In this document: one piece after another, positions 53,747-62,781 of the stretch
Layout: each line of letters begins with the position of its first letter
Numbering within the stretch: the first letter of the stretch is position 1
From: Methylophilaceae bacterium
GTDB taxonomy: Bacteria; Pseudomonadota; Gammaproteobacteria; Burkholderiales; Methylophilaceae
Assembly: GCA_013141125.1 (NCBI GenBank)
Contig: JABFRO010000001.1
Span: 434,001 to 498,000 of the forward strand
Length of the DNA: 64,000 bases
Direction of reading: 5' to 3'
Made by a program: the position numbers and the translations under genes
Notes under the pieces: model-generated
What the model was told of the DNA's origin: nothing
The model's database searches: none
What the model saw: the letters and a program-made list of their open reading frames with translations, nothing else

Positions 53747-55815
53747 TAATCTCTCACCCAATTTTCCACCAATCGACTCGGCACATGCGGCGACTCGGTG
53801 ATGGGAGGCACCGCTTTGCCTGCCAGATGTCGGCTGCATACACGCAGCATGTCAAAAATGACTATCCATAGTGTCACAACAAAAAACAAGGTGAGCCCAG
53901 CATCCAGTTGCTGATTAAAAATCAGTTGTGGTGCGATGGCGGCCTTGTCTGGCGGTAATACGCCAGCGGCCAGTTTGGTCGCCATGTCATTGGCTGCCGC
54001 TAGAAAACCTACGCGAATATCGCTACTGGTAATTTTCTCCCAGGCGGCGCTACTGGTGACGATGGTCAGCCACATTAGCGGCAATGCAGTGACCCAAGCC
54101 TGCTTCAACTTGCCGGATTTCACCAGAATGCCGGTAGCAACGCTCAAGGCAATGGCCGCCAGCATTTGATTGGCAATGCCAAACAAGGGCCACAGAATAG
54201 CAACGCCGCCGTTGGGGTCAATCACGCCTATGTAGAGAAAATAGCCCCAGCCTGCCACCACCAGTGCGCTGGTGAAAATGACCGAAGGCATCCACGACGT
54301 TTGCCCGATTTTTGGCCAGATATTACCCAGCATGTCTTGCAACATAAAGCGTCCGACACGGGTTCCAGCATCCAGTGTGGTGAGAATAAAAATCGCCTCA
54401 AACATGATGGCGAAGTGATACCACAAAGCCAACATGCCCTTGCCGAAAGCGCTGCCAAAGATACTAGCCATACCTACTGCCAACGAGGGCGCGCCACCAG
54501 TGCGGGCAAATAAAGTGGCTTCGCCCATATCCTTTGCCAATGCATCCATTTGCGCGGTGCTTACCGGAAAGCCCCAGCCCGAAATCGTCGCAACCGCTTG
54601 CGCCGCCTCTTTACCCACCGTGCCAGCAGAGCTATTAATGGCGAAAAATACACCGGGGTCAAGCACAGTGGCCGCCACCATCGCCATGACGGCAACAAAG
54701 GATTCCAGCAGCATGGCACCATAACCAATCAAACGAATATCGCGCTCATTGGCCAGTAGTTTGGGTGTAGTGCCGGAAGCAATTAGTGCGTGAAAGCCGG
54801 AAATAGCACCGCAAGCAATGGTAATGAACAAAAATGGAAACAGTTTGCCGCCAAAAATTGGGCCGGTGCCGTCAATAAACGGCGTGATGGCGGGCATTTT
54901 AATGCTGGGTTGCAGCAGAATTATGGCCACTGCCAGCAAGACTATCGTACCAATTTTCATGTATGTGGAAAGGTAATCGCGTGGTGCCAGCAGCAGCCAT
55001 ACCGGTAAAATAGCCGCCGCAAAGCCGTAGATCATCACCCCCCAAGCCAGTATCAAACCTTCCTGGTCAAAGAAATCACGCAGGCTTGCATGATGGTCAA
55101 TCCAGCCCCCCCCCACCACCGCCAGCAATAATAAAATTACGCCCAGTGCAGAAGCTTCCAGCACTTGTCCGGGCCGAAAGTTACGCATATACAAACCAAC
55201 CAACATCGCAATCGGAATGGTCGCTGCCACGGTTGAAGTCGCCCACGGGCTATGCTTCATGGCATTCACCACCACCAGGCCTAGCACGGCAATCAGAATA
55301 ATCATGATGACAAAAGTGCCGATTAGCGCTGCATTGCCACCTATTGCTCCCAATTCATCACGCGCCATCTGACCGAGACTTTTCGCGTTGCGCCGCGTAG
55401 AAAAAAACAAAATCGCCATATCCTGCACACAGCCACCCAGCACTGCACCTATCAGCAACCACAGCGTTCCCGGCAGATAACCGAATTGCGCCGCAAGTGT
55501 AGGCCCCACCAACGGCCCAGGACCAGCGATGGCGGCAAAATGATGACCAAACACCACCCATTTATTGGTTGGTACAAAATCCCGGCCATTATTCTTAAGC
55601 TCCGCTGGTGTGGCGCGTGTTGCATCCACCATCAAAACTTTAGCGGCAATCCAAGCCGCATAAAACCGGTATGCCAAGGCATATACACAAATGGCAGCCG
55701 TAATCAGCCACAACGCATTGATGCTCTCTCCGCGATTGAGCGCTATCCCCCCCAATGCCGCAGCACCAAGCAAGGCAACTAATAACCACAGAGAATTTTT
55801 AATGTAGTGATTCAT
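53746..55815 (-). CDS. cstA: Carbon starvation protein A (pyruvate/peptide transporter)
   Basis: A 689-residue membrane protein with about 16 helices. The CstA signature includes NKWVVFGHHFAAIAGPGPLVGP, FSTRRNAKSLG and SGTTPKLLANERD. In enteric bacteria CstA takes up pyruvate and peptides upon starvation. It overlaps ybdD. A divergent tRNA gene lies upstream. Confidence 0.93.
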   Translation of the reverse strand: MNHYIKNSLWLLVALLGAAALGGIALNRGESINALWLITAAICVYALAYRFYAAWIAAKVLMVDATRATPAELKNNGRDFVPTNKWVVFGHHFAAIAGPGPLVGPTLAAQFGYLPGTLWLLIGAVLGGCVQDMAILFFSTRRNAKSLGQMARDELGAIGGNAALIGTFVIMIILIAVLGLVVVNAMKHSPWATSTVAATIPIAMLVGLYMRNFRPGQVLEASALGVILLLLAVVGGGWIDHHASLRDFFDQEGLILAWGVMIYGFAAAILPVWLLLAPRDYLSTYMKIGTIVLLAVAIILLQPSIKMPAITPFIDGTGPIFGGKLFPFLFITIACGAISGFHALIASGTTPKLLANERDIRLIGYGAMLLESFVAVMAMVAATVLDPGVFFAINSSAGTVGKEAAQAVATISGWGFPVSTAQMDALAKDMGEATLFARTGGAPSLAVGMASIFGSAFGKGMLALWYHFAIMFEAIFILTTLDAGTRVGRFMLQDMLGNIWPKIGQTSWMPSVIFTSALVVAGWGYFLYIGVIDPNGGVAILWPLFGIANQMLAAIALSVATGILVKSGKLKQAWVTALPLMWLTIVTSSAAWEKITSSDIRVGFLAAANDMATKLAAGVLPPDKAAIAPQLIFNQQLDAGLTLFFVVTLWIVIFDMLRVCSRHLAGKAVPPITESPHVPSRLVENWVRD

Positions 55816-55955
55816 GAAATTTAAACTTGTTGGTAAATGCTGCTAGTATAAATCAGGCTAGCCAGTGCGTCGTCATTAGCATTTGAACATAAAGCCTAAG
55901 CACAAAGATGATTGGCTGAAGAAAGTAAGTGTTTTCGATGCCGTCCTTTATCCGC

Positions 55956-55961
55956 TATAAT
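55956..55961 (+). promoter_or_regulatory. -10 box of tRNA-Pro promoter
   Basis: TATAAT followed by GC-rich AGCGCCC, a typical stringent tRNA promoter discriminator. The -35 (near 55932-55938, GTTTTCG) is weaker. Confidence 0.6.
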
Positions 55962-55990
55962 AGCGCCCTGTTGTAGCAAGGCAACAGCGT

Positions 55991-56068
<78 letters not shown>

Positions 56069-56074
56069 TGAAAC

Positions 56075-56109
56075 AAAGACTTACAGAGTTAAAGCTGTAG
56101 GTCTTTTTT
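56075..56109 (+). terminator. Rho-independent terminator after tRNA-Pro
   Basis: A 12-bp stem (56075-56086 and 56095-56106) with one G-U pair and an 8-base loop, followed by T. Confidence 0.85.
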
Positions 56110-56280
56110 GTTTTATGCTGTAAGTTGGTAAACCAGAAAGTTGCTGAGTTTAAAATATGCTCGGCATATGGTTAAGTTAATTTGCTTTGATTACAAGTTT
56201 ATTGAATATATTTGGATTATTTGGATTATTTGATTTGTTTGAAATGTCATATTTTCCTACTACTTTCACTAGAATAACGA

Positions 56281-56778
56281 ATGAGCCGTGGATTTGTAAA
56301 AGAAGATGATTTGGAGCATGCGGGCACAGATCAACCCGAGCGTCCAATCAGCCTGCATCCCAATTATGTTACAGCATCGGGCTATGCACAATTACAGGCT
56401 CAGGCCGAACAATTGGATAGCGATCGCTTGCGTTTAGCTGCCAGCAAAGAAGACTCAGCTGTGCAACAACAGCTGGTTAGAGTCAATCGTAATTTGCGCT
56501 ATATTGCCTCGCGTCTGGAAACAGCCATGGTAACCAAGCCGGACAAAAGTGCACTGCATGTGCTATTTGGTGCAACAGTAGAAGTTGAAGATGCCGAAGG
56601 CAATTTGCATCAATTCACGATTGTTGGCGAGGATGAGGCCGACATTCAAGCCAATAAAGTGAGCTGGATTTCGCCCCTGGCAAAAGCGCTAATAGGCCAT
56701 AAGGTCGATGATGAAGTCCTCTGGTTGCGACCAGCTGGCAATATCACATTAATCATTTTAGCTATTCATTATCAATGA
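56281..56778 (+). CDS. GreA/GreB-family factor lacking the acidic tip
   Basis: A 165-residue protein. The start MSRGFVKEDD and the segment HPNYVTASGYAQLQAQ match GreB. The C-terminal globular domain (FGATVEVEDAEGNLHQFTIVGEDEAD and WISPLAKALIGHKVDDEV) is intact. The coiled coil is shorter, with ASKEDSAVQQ in place of the acidic GDRSENADY tip that stimulates transcript cleavage. It may bind the polymerase secondary channel without cleavage activity. Confidence 0.8.
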   Translation: MSRGFVKEDDLEHAGTDQPERPISLHPNYVTASGYAQLQAQAEQLDSDRLRLAASKEDSAVQQQLVRVNRNLRYIASRLETAMVTKPDKSALHVLFGATVEVEDAEGNLHQFTIVGEDEADIQANKVSWISPLAKALIGHKVDDEVLWLRPAGNITLIILAIHYQ

Positions 56779-56793
56779 AACATTAAGGTAGTC

Positions 56794-57396
56794 ATGCAAG
56801 TATCTGAAGCTATTGAAAAACGCCGTTCAATCAAAGCATTTGATCCTGAACACAAATTAACACAAGAGGAAATTGACAAGCTGCTATCGCTAGCCATCCT
56901 CTCTCCCACTGCTTTCAACATTCAAAATTGGCGCTTTGTCGTGGTACAGGATATTGAATTGCGCAAACAAATCCGCGCTGCCAGCTGGAACCAAGCACAA
57001 GTGGAGGAAGCTTCTTTATTGATTGTACTCACCGCCGATTTGAAAGCCTGGGAAAAACAACCCGAGCGTTATTGGCGCAATGCGCCGCAAGAAGTGCAAG
57101 ATTATCTAGTGCCCGCAATTGGCCGCTACTATAACGGTAACGAACAGGCTCAGCGCGATGAGGCCATGCGCTCTTGCGGCATGGTAGCGACTACCTTAAT
57201 GCTGGCTGCCAAGGAAATGGGCTATGACACTTGCCCGATGGATGGTTTTGACTTTGATGCCGTTACCAAGCTTTTGAATCTGCCAGCCGACCACGTTCCC
57301 TCCATGTTCGTTGTCATCGGCAAGGCTATCAAACCCGCCATGCCGCGCGCTGGCCAGCTGCCATTGAATGAAATTGTCATCTACAATAAATTTTAG
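56794..57396 (+). CDS. Nitroreductase-family flavoprotein
   Basis: A 200-residue FMN enzyme with the N-terminal EKRRSIKAFDPEHKLTQEE, SPTAFNIQNWRFVVVQD and the C-terminal MGYDTCPMDGFDFD. It reduces nitro compounds or quinones with NAD(P)H; the natural substrate is not deducible. It follows the GreB-like gene by 15 bases. Confidence 0.87.
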   Translation: MQVSEAIEKRRSIKAFDPEHKLTQEEIDKLLSLAILSPTAFNIQNWRFVVVQDIELRKQIRAASWNQAQVEEASLLIVLTADLKAWEKQPERYWRNAPQEVQDYLVPAIGRYYNGNEQAQRDEAMRSCGMVATTLMLAAKEMGYDTCPMDGFDFDAVTKLLNLPADHVPSMFVVIGKAIKPAMPRAGQLPLNEIVIYNKF

Positions 57397-57430
57397 TTTT
57401 ATTCAGAAATAATCACACAGGAATAACACA

Positions 57431-59029
57431 GTGCTCATCAGCAACAATATCACCATGCAGTTTGGCGCGAAGCCGCTTTTTGAAAACGTCTCGGTAAAAT
57501 TCGGCGATGGCAATCGCTACGGCCTCATCGGCGCGAATGGTTGCGGTAAAACCACATATATGAAAATTCTGGCAGGCGTGCTGGAACCCACCGCAGGTAA
57601 TATCAGCATAGACAGTAATGAGCGCATGTCCTGGCTGCGTCAGGATCAATTTGCCTATGAAGACCAGCGCGTGTTGGATGTGGTGATGATGGGGCATGAT
57701 CAAATGTGGCAAGCGAATGTAGAAAAAACTGCGCTCTATATGAACCCGGAAGCGACCGAAGATGACTACATGCGTGCCGCAGAACTTGAATCTGTCTATG
57801 CCGAATACGGTGGTTATACCGCTGAAGCACGCGCAGGTGAATTACTGCTAGGCGTTGGCATCCCCATCGAGCAACATACCGGCTTGATGAGCGCAGTAGC
57901 CCCGGGCTGGAAATTACGCGTGCTGTTGGTGCAAGCGCTGTTTTCCAATCCCGACATTCTGCTGCTGGATGAGCCAACCAACAACCTGGACATCAACACC
58001 ATACGCTGGTTGGAAGATGTGCTCAATAATCGCAGCTGCACCATGATTATCATCTCGCATGACAGGCACTTTCTGAATCAGGTATGCACACACACTGCCG
58101 ATATGGATTACGGCAAACTGACTGTGTATCCGGGCAATTATGATGATTTCATGGAAGCTTCCACCATGGCGCGCGCGCAACAAGCCAAGGATAACGATAA
58201 AGCCAAACAGCAGATTGCAGATTTACAAGACTTTGTACGCCGCTTCTCGGCCAATGCCTCCAAAGCCAAGCAAGCTACCAGCCGCGCCAAGCAAATCGAC
58301 AAAATCAAGGTGGAAGACATCAAGCCTTCCAGCCGCCAGTATCCGTTTATTCGCTTTGAATACGATGAGCGCGAAAAGCTGCACCGAAATGCACTGGTGC
58401 TGGAAAAGCTCAGCCACGGCTTTGATGGACATCTGCTGTTTAATGATTTTGATCTACTGATAGAAGCCGGTGAAAAAGTCGCTATTATTGGTGAAAACGG
58501 TATTGGTAAAACCACGTTTCTGCGCTGTTTGGCTCGTGATCTCGAGCCTAAACATGGCTTGGTGAAATGGGCAGAAAAAGCCAAACTCGGCTATTTTGCA
58601 CAAGACCATGAAGCTGAGTTTTCAGACGGCCTCAATTTATTCGACTGGATGAAACGCCACACACAGCCTGGCGACGACGACCAGGTGGTGCGTAGCATGT
58701 TGGGTCGCTTGTTATTTTCTGGGGATGATTTCAATAAATCCGTGAAAGTACTATCCGGTGGCGAGAAAGGCCGCATGATGTTTGGCCGCATGATGTTGAC
58801 AAAAACCAATGTTATGCTGATGGATGAACCCACCAACCACATGGACATGGAATCCATCGAAGCCTTGAATACCGCGCTGGACAAATACAAAGGCACATTG
58901 CTTTTTGTCAGCCATGACCGCGAATTTGTCAGCTCCATTGCCACACGAATTCTGGAAATAAAAGCCGATGGCATTGTGGACTTTACTGGCAATTATGAAG
59001 ATTATCTAGCCAGCCAGGGCGTTAATTAA
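57431..59029 (+). CDS. ybiT: ABC-F family ATPase, YbiT-like
   Basis: A 532-residue protein with two ABC domains and no membrane part. It has Walker [10 protein letters not shown] and GENGIGKTT, signatures in the [16 protein letters not shown] and [14 protein letters not shown] regions, and Walker [12 protein letters not shown] and [10 protein letters not shown]. The interdomain linker is arm-like. ABC-F proteins act at the ribosomal E site; YbiT is one of the four E. coli types. Start is GTG 57431. Confidence 0.88.
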   Translation: MLISNNITMQFGAKPLFENVSVKFGDGNRYGLIGANGCGKTTYMKILAGVLEPTAGNISIDSNERMSWLRQDQFAYEDQRVLDVVMMGHDQMWQANVEKTALYMNPEATEDDYMRAAELESVYAEYGGYTAEARAGELLLGVGIPIEQHTGLMSAVAPGWKLRVLLVQALFSNPDILLLDEPTNNLDINTIRWLEDVLNNRSCTMIIISHDRHFLNQVCTHTADMDYGKLTVYPGNYDDFMEASTMARAQQAKDNDKAKQQIADLQDFVRRFSANASKAKQATSRAKQIDKIKVEDIKPSSRQYPFIRFEYDEREKLHRNALVLEKLSHGFDGHLLFNDFDLLIEAGEKVAIIGENGIGKTTFLRCLARDLEPKHGLVKWAEKAKLGYFAQDHEAEFSDGLNLFDWMKRHTQPGDDDQVVRSMLGRLLFSGDDFNKSVKVLSGGEKGRMMFGRMMLTKTNVMLMDEPTNHMDMESIEALNTALDKYKGTLLFVSHDREFVSSIATRILEIKADGIVDFTGNYEDYLASQGVN

Positions 59030-59131
59030 GCGTTAAAGTGCTGGTTCGATACAGTGTTTGTCCTCGCCATTGCTGGCATAAAGCATTACAAAGTGCGGAT
59101 TCGACAAACGCCTAGCCTGTACCATGTCTGC

Positions 59132-59320
59132 TTAGAGAATATTCAAATTGGCGGTGACTTTCTCCAGCCCGCGCTCAAACGAGTGATCCAGACGTGCGAT
59201 TTCATACCAGGTTCCCAGGTATTTGTTGGCTTCAAACCCGGTAACCACATGGATGCCATCCGGCACACCCATGCAGGCACTGAGAATAAGACTGAGCAAA
59301 ACAATCAGTTTGGTTTTCAT
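59132..59320 (-). pseudogene. Truncated lipocalin (Blc-like)
   Basis: A signal peptide with lipobox LSACMG, then FEANKYLGTWYEIARLDHSF and ERGLEKVTA, the exact start of outer-membrane lipocalin Blc. The frame stops after about 62 residues, whereas the family has about 170. The missing part is not found downstream. A remnant, not a functional gene. Confidence 0.8.
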
Positions 59321-59602
59321 GTTGGAGTTTTTGTAAGAATTGGGGAATTTGGCTAACACTACGCTCACCATCACAGTGAGCGTCAGCATCAGTCAAACTT
59401 GCAAGAGCCAGCCAGTTTATGCCATTCAATGGGCAGAATAGAGTCTGCAATAAGGTTTTAATGACGGTATTTCTGAGCTGTTTTGCAGGTAAGCATTTTT
59501 AGCAGGGCACTACTTAAATTCTCACGCCTTTATCACTTGTGGTGATATTGGCGTGAGAGGTGTTTCACCCGCCTGTTGTCAGGCCGGTTTTTTTCTGGCA
59601 GA
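59321..59602. other. Intergenic region with hairpins after mmoX
   Basis: No gene. It has a CTCACGCC...GGCGTGAG hairpin (59521-59557) with an inner TATCAC/GGTGAT stem, a GCCTG/CAGGC hairpin ahead of seven T on the plus strand near 59583-59592, and an ACGCTCAC/GTGAGCGT hairpin at 59361-59383. One of these may end the mmoX message. Confidence 0.5.
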
Positions 59603-61180
59603 TTAAGCCAATGGATTCTTGAACACACAACCAATACGTTTGATGTCTTCCAGTGTCCACAGCTTGCCTTCTTTCTTCACATGCGGCTGCGCAATCAGTG
59701 TCTTGCCATCTGCACGTACGCCATGACCTTCAGCGATGACTTCAGACAATTCACGGCCTGCATATTGCTCAAACATGTTTTGGCACTCATAACGCTCTGG
59801 CTCACTCAACCACATACGCTCACTCCATTGATCAGAGAACGCATGTTTCATGCCATTGTATTCATGAATACGCAGGGAACCGGCACCTTTGGTCAAGGTT
59901 GGGCAGAATGGCACTTGTGATGTACGGTCGATGTAGATTTCATGGCCGTTTTCGATGAACCACAGCAGTGGAATGAAGCCGCTGGCTGGGTCTTCACAAC
60001 CACGGGCACGCCATTCGTCATAGATCACGCCGTAGAAATCTTGCCAGCCTGGGTAGTTCGCTTCGAACCATTCTGCATCTTCCTTGGTAGGCAGATCCAG
60101 ACGGAAGAAGCCAGTTGGCCATACTGCATAAGCCAACAGGAACAAGTCATGATGTGCCCAGTAAGCGTCACGTTTTGCATCTTTCAGGCTTTGTGGTGAA
60201 GCTACACCGTATTTGCCCAGACGGCCAATCCAGATGCCGCCCCAATCTTCGTATACCCAACGGTTCCAGGTCTTGACCCATGGCTCAACCTTGGTTTTGG
60301 AACCATATTCAAACGCCATACCCAATACTGGGGTGAAGTACTTTTGTTGTGTCCAGAACGCATTGTTCAAGTCGGTATTCAGGTATTTGGCAGCGGCTGG
60401 GTCATTGGCGATAGATACCACGGTTTGATAACCGTTGGCCATGTGACGCAGTTCGTCTGTTTCAATGGACAGGAATACAGTTGGGGTGATTTCATCACCG
60501 TTCATGGAAGCCCATTCAGTAACCGCTACGATCAATGGGTTGGTGAAGCAGGCTTCGCCGACCAATTGCAAGCTGACTGAACACTCAACGGCATCGCCTG
60601 AGATGAAGCCATCGGAGAATACGCGTTTCATGCCTTTCCACAAAGGACCCAGGGTACGTACGCGACGTGCATCGGTGTGGCCAGCAGGGTCATGGAAGTA
60701 TTTGGCGAAGTAGTAGTTTACATAGGCGCATTGGTGGGTATGACGGATTTCATCCATACATTGACCCAAGTAGCCGTTCTTTTGTTCTGGCGCTGTGGCG
60801 CAATCCCACAACATACCGGTTGCAGCAATCGCGTTGTATTCGCCCACTTCCAGGAAGTTGGAGATGACCTTCATGGTTTCACCCCATTTTGGGTGAACAC
60901 GGGCACCGGCATCCATACGAGCCAATGCATCTTGCAAGGAACCGAATTGACGTTCGTCCTTGACGGATTCCATACGGGCGTATTCTTTGGCGGTCAGCTT
61001 GAACTGTTCTTTGGTGTCGTTCGCCATGTGGTACTTGGTGGGGTACTTGGTGCGGTTGTTGGCGAAGTCCCAGTTGAAGTCTTGCATCCATTTGTGAACT
61101 TCTTGTGCGCCTACGCTGATGGGGGCGCGGTTCGCGGCCAGTGCGTCGGTTGCTGCTTTATGTGCTGTACTAAGAGCCAT
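59603..61180 (-). CDS. mmoX: Soluble methane monooxygenase hydroxylase alpha subunit (orphan)
   Basis: A 525-residue protein, nearly collinear with the 527-residue Methylococcus MmoX. The di-iron ligands occur at the same positions: E114, E144, H147, E209, E243 and H246. C151 and the active-site T213 are also present. MmoX carries the site that oxidises methane to methanol in a complex with MmoY and MmoZ, regulated by MmoB and fed electrons by MmoC. None of those genes lies here, although in known operons they follow directly. A strong AAGGAG ribosome site and a sigma-54 promoter stand upstream. The neighbourhood is betaproteobacterial, so lateral transfer is likely. Confidence 0.96.
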   Translation of the reverse strand: MALSTAHKAATDALAANRAPISVGAQEVHKWMQDFNWDFANNRTKYPTKYHMANDTKEQFKLTAKEYARMESVKDERQFGSLQDALARMDAGARVHPKWGETMKVISNFLEVGEYNAIAATGMLWDCATAPEQKNGYLGQCMDEIRHTHQCAYVNYYFAKYFHDPAGHTDARRVRTLGPLWKGMKRVFSDGFISGDAVECSVSLQLVGEACFTNPLIVAVTEWASMNGDEITPTVFLSIETDELRHMANGYQTVVSIANDPAAAKYLNTDLNNAFWTQQKYFTPVLGMAFEYGSKTKVEPWVKTWNRWVYEDWGGIWIGRLGKYGVASPQSLKDAKRDAYWAHHDLFLLAYAVWPTGFFRLDLPTKEDAEWFEANYPGWQDFYGVIYDEWRARGCEDPASGFIPLLWFIENGHEIYIDRTSQVPFCPTLTKGAGSLRIHEYNGMKHAFSDQWSERMWLSEPERYECQNMFEQYAGRELSEVIAEGHGVRADGKTLIAQPHVKKEGKLWTLEDIKRIGCVFKNPLA

Positions 61181-61301
61181 TTTATTTCTCCTTAAGAGTG
61201 TGTAAATCCGGGGTTTGTGACCCCTGAGTTAATTTAACCAGACGCTTGAATCAACCTGAACTTTTTGAGTGGCTTCATCATTTGTCTTGCATTGTGACAT
61301 T

Positions 61302-61317
61302 AGCAACAGCTGTGCCA
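61302..61317 (-). promoter_or_regulatory. Sigma-54 promoter of mmoX
   Basis: On the minus strand TGGCAC-AGCTG-TTGCT, matching the consensus TGGCAC-N5-TTGCW, with GG and GC 10 bases apart. It lies about 120 bases upstream of the mmoX ATG. Known sMMO operons are driven by sigma-54 with the activator MmoR. No activator gene lies in the window. Confidence 0.8.
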
Positions 61318-61725
61318 ACTTGGCCTTATGCTTTTATAAAACGAGTTAATACAATCAGTTAAATATAAACACGCACCCATGACCGCAGGATTCCGGCTGA
61401 AAACCTGGCGATTGAATTCCTTGTCAACTGTCTATAAGTCTGACAATTGTTCATGCCAAATAGACAGTGTATGATTATAAAACGGTTTAATTTGCTATTT
61501 GTACTGCGGCAAATCAAAACCCGGTGGCCGCAGAGACTTTACGCCGCATAGAGGAATGTTATGAAGTGGGACGCCAGGCGCAAGGTCAGCCAGTGCGCGA
61601 TTGCGCCTGCATCAAACCAAAGCGAAACCCAAGCTTGGCTCAAGGATATCATGGAGAAATTTCCCACCTAGCCGCATAGCCGCATCAATGAATTGTTGCC
61701 GTTGAGAAAAGACATAGCATAAAAC
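61318..61725. other. Non-coding region upstream of the mmoX promoter
   Basis: No convincing gene. A short plus-strand frame at about 61530-61670 (AAETLRRIEECYEVGRQAQG) looks like a fragment of an unidentified protein. Any binding sites for a sigma-54 activator would lie here. Confidence 0.5.
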
Positions 61726-61895
61726 TTAACGCAGAAGGGGTGGTTTGGTTGGATACTTGCCCTGATACAGCCAGATCAAAGTCAGCACTGTGACCAGCGG
61801 CAAGGAGACAACTAACGCGCCTATCCTGTCGCTGCGCTTTGCCAGCTCGGAAACCACCACCACCACACTGCGGTGAGCAGAATGAGATATAGCAT
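61726..61895 (-). pseudogene. Frameshifted DUF3147-like membrane protein
   Basis: The first residues MLYLILLTA lie in one frame. After a run of GTG/TGG repeats the rest (VSELAKRSDRIGALVVSLPL and VTVLTLIWLYQGKYP) continues in another. This resembles the N-terminal half of the small membrane family DUF3147, and the C-terminal half is absent. A remnant. Confidence 0.6.
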
Positions 61896-62014
61896 GGCTG
61901 TTTCTAAATAGTTAGTTAATCCTACTTCCGGCAGTTGACACCCTGAAATGAGCCGCTACAGTACGTAGTTATTGAGGTGGGAGGATTCACCAAATGGGTG
62001 AAGCAAAAATACAT

Positions 62015-62257
62015 TCAAAACAGGCCGTCGCTCGGCACATTGAGCCGATGGTTGTCGACACGCCAGGCGGCCGGATTCATGTTCACAGGCCCCAACTCCA
62101 GCACATTGCTAAAACGCGTGGCTTTGGTAAAGCCCAACTGTTGTGCTATCGCTTCCGTCTCCAAACGCTGCGCCTGCAAATCCAGACGTTGTGCAATTGC
62201 TGATGTTTCAAAAGCAGGCAAGGTCTGAATGTCGCCGGGCAAATCCGGTAGGTGCAT
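62015..62257 (-). pseudogene. Fragment of a TolC-family efflux outer-membrane protein
   Basis: An 80-codon frame whose middle (RLDLQAQRLETEAIAQQLGF, then TKATRFSNVLELGPV) matches the internal repeat region of metal/RND efflux TolC-type proteins. Both the start and the C-terminal barrel part are missing. Likely a piece of a lost copper/silver or cation efflux operon. Confidence 0.55.
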
Positions 62258-62360
62258 AAAGCTTGTTGAAATAAGTCTTCATGAGGCTATCTCCCTTTAG
62301 TTTAGTGATGATTAAATGCATCCCGCGCCGAATAACGCAGGCTAAAAATCAACAGCAAAA

Positions 62361-62745
62361 TCAGGAAATAGGCGGTCTTTGCGGCTGCTCGCTAATGTGC
62401 GAGAGAGAAATAAACTTGAAGGATGAAAGCCCAACTTCAACATTTTTGAAAAATAGCGGAAGGACTGCATGGCCTGGCAACATGCTCAAACAGGCCAGAC
62501 AGTCATGGCAATCGGCGGTGCTGGGGGAGGATTTCGGTGATGAGTGATGCGCCATGTCAGTGCTGTATAAATTATCAACTACAAGTATCTGGCACATGAT
62601 GACAATGCAGATGTGATACGCCACCTGCATTATTGTTAAACATTTGCATTTCCAGCATGCGCGTGCTGGCATATACCGTGTCGGCAAAAAATACCGCCAG
62701 CAGCAAAATGACAAGCACGCGTAATCGGTTGAAATGGCCTTGCAT
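62361..62745 (-). pseudogene. Frameshifted His/Cys-rich exported protein (DUF2946-like)
   Basis: The first frame from ATG 62745 encodes a signal peptide (LVILLLAVFFADTVYA) and HLHCHHVPD, then stops. A second frame continues with MAHHSSPKSS, DCHDCLACLSML and the tail QPQRPPIS. Together they resemble the small His/Cys-rich proteins that precede metal efflux genes. One frameshift separates the halves; a sequencing error is possible. Confidence 0.5.
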
Positions 62746-62781
62746 AGCGTTATTTATTAACTTGACGTTTGCTATCGGCTA

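Noticed and set aside
55816-55990. tRNA-Pro as insertion site of a mobile element
   Set aside because: No partial repeat of the tRNA 3' end and no integrase gene are found nearby.
59603-61180. Alternative identification as a toluene or phenol monooxygenase alpha subunit
   Set aside because: Length, collinearity with MmoX numbering, C151 and the surrounding motifs fit MmoX closely.
60677-61195. Long plus-strand open frame opposite mmoX
   Set aside because: It is a shadow of the strongly biased mmoX codons, with no ribosome site and no recognisable protein.
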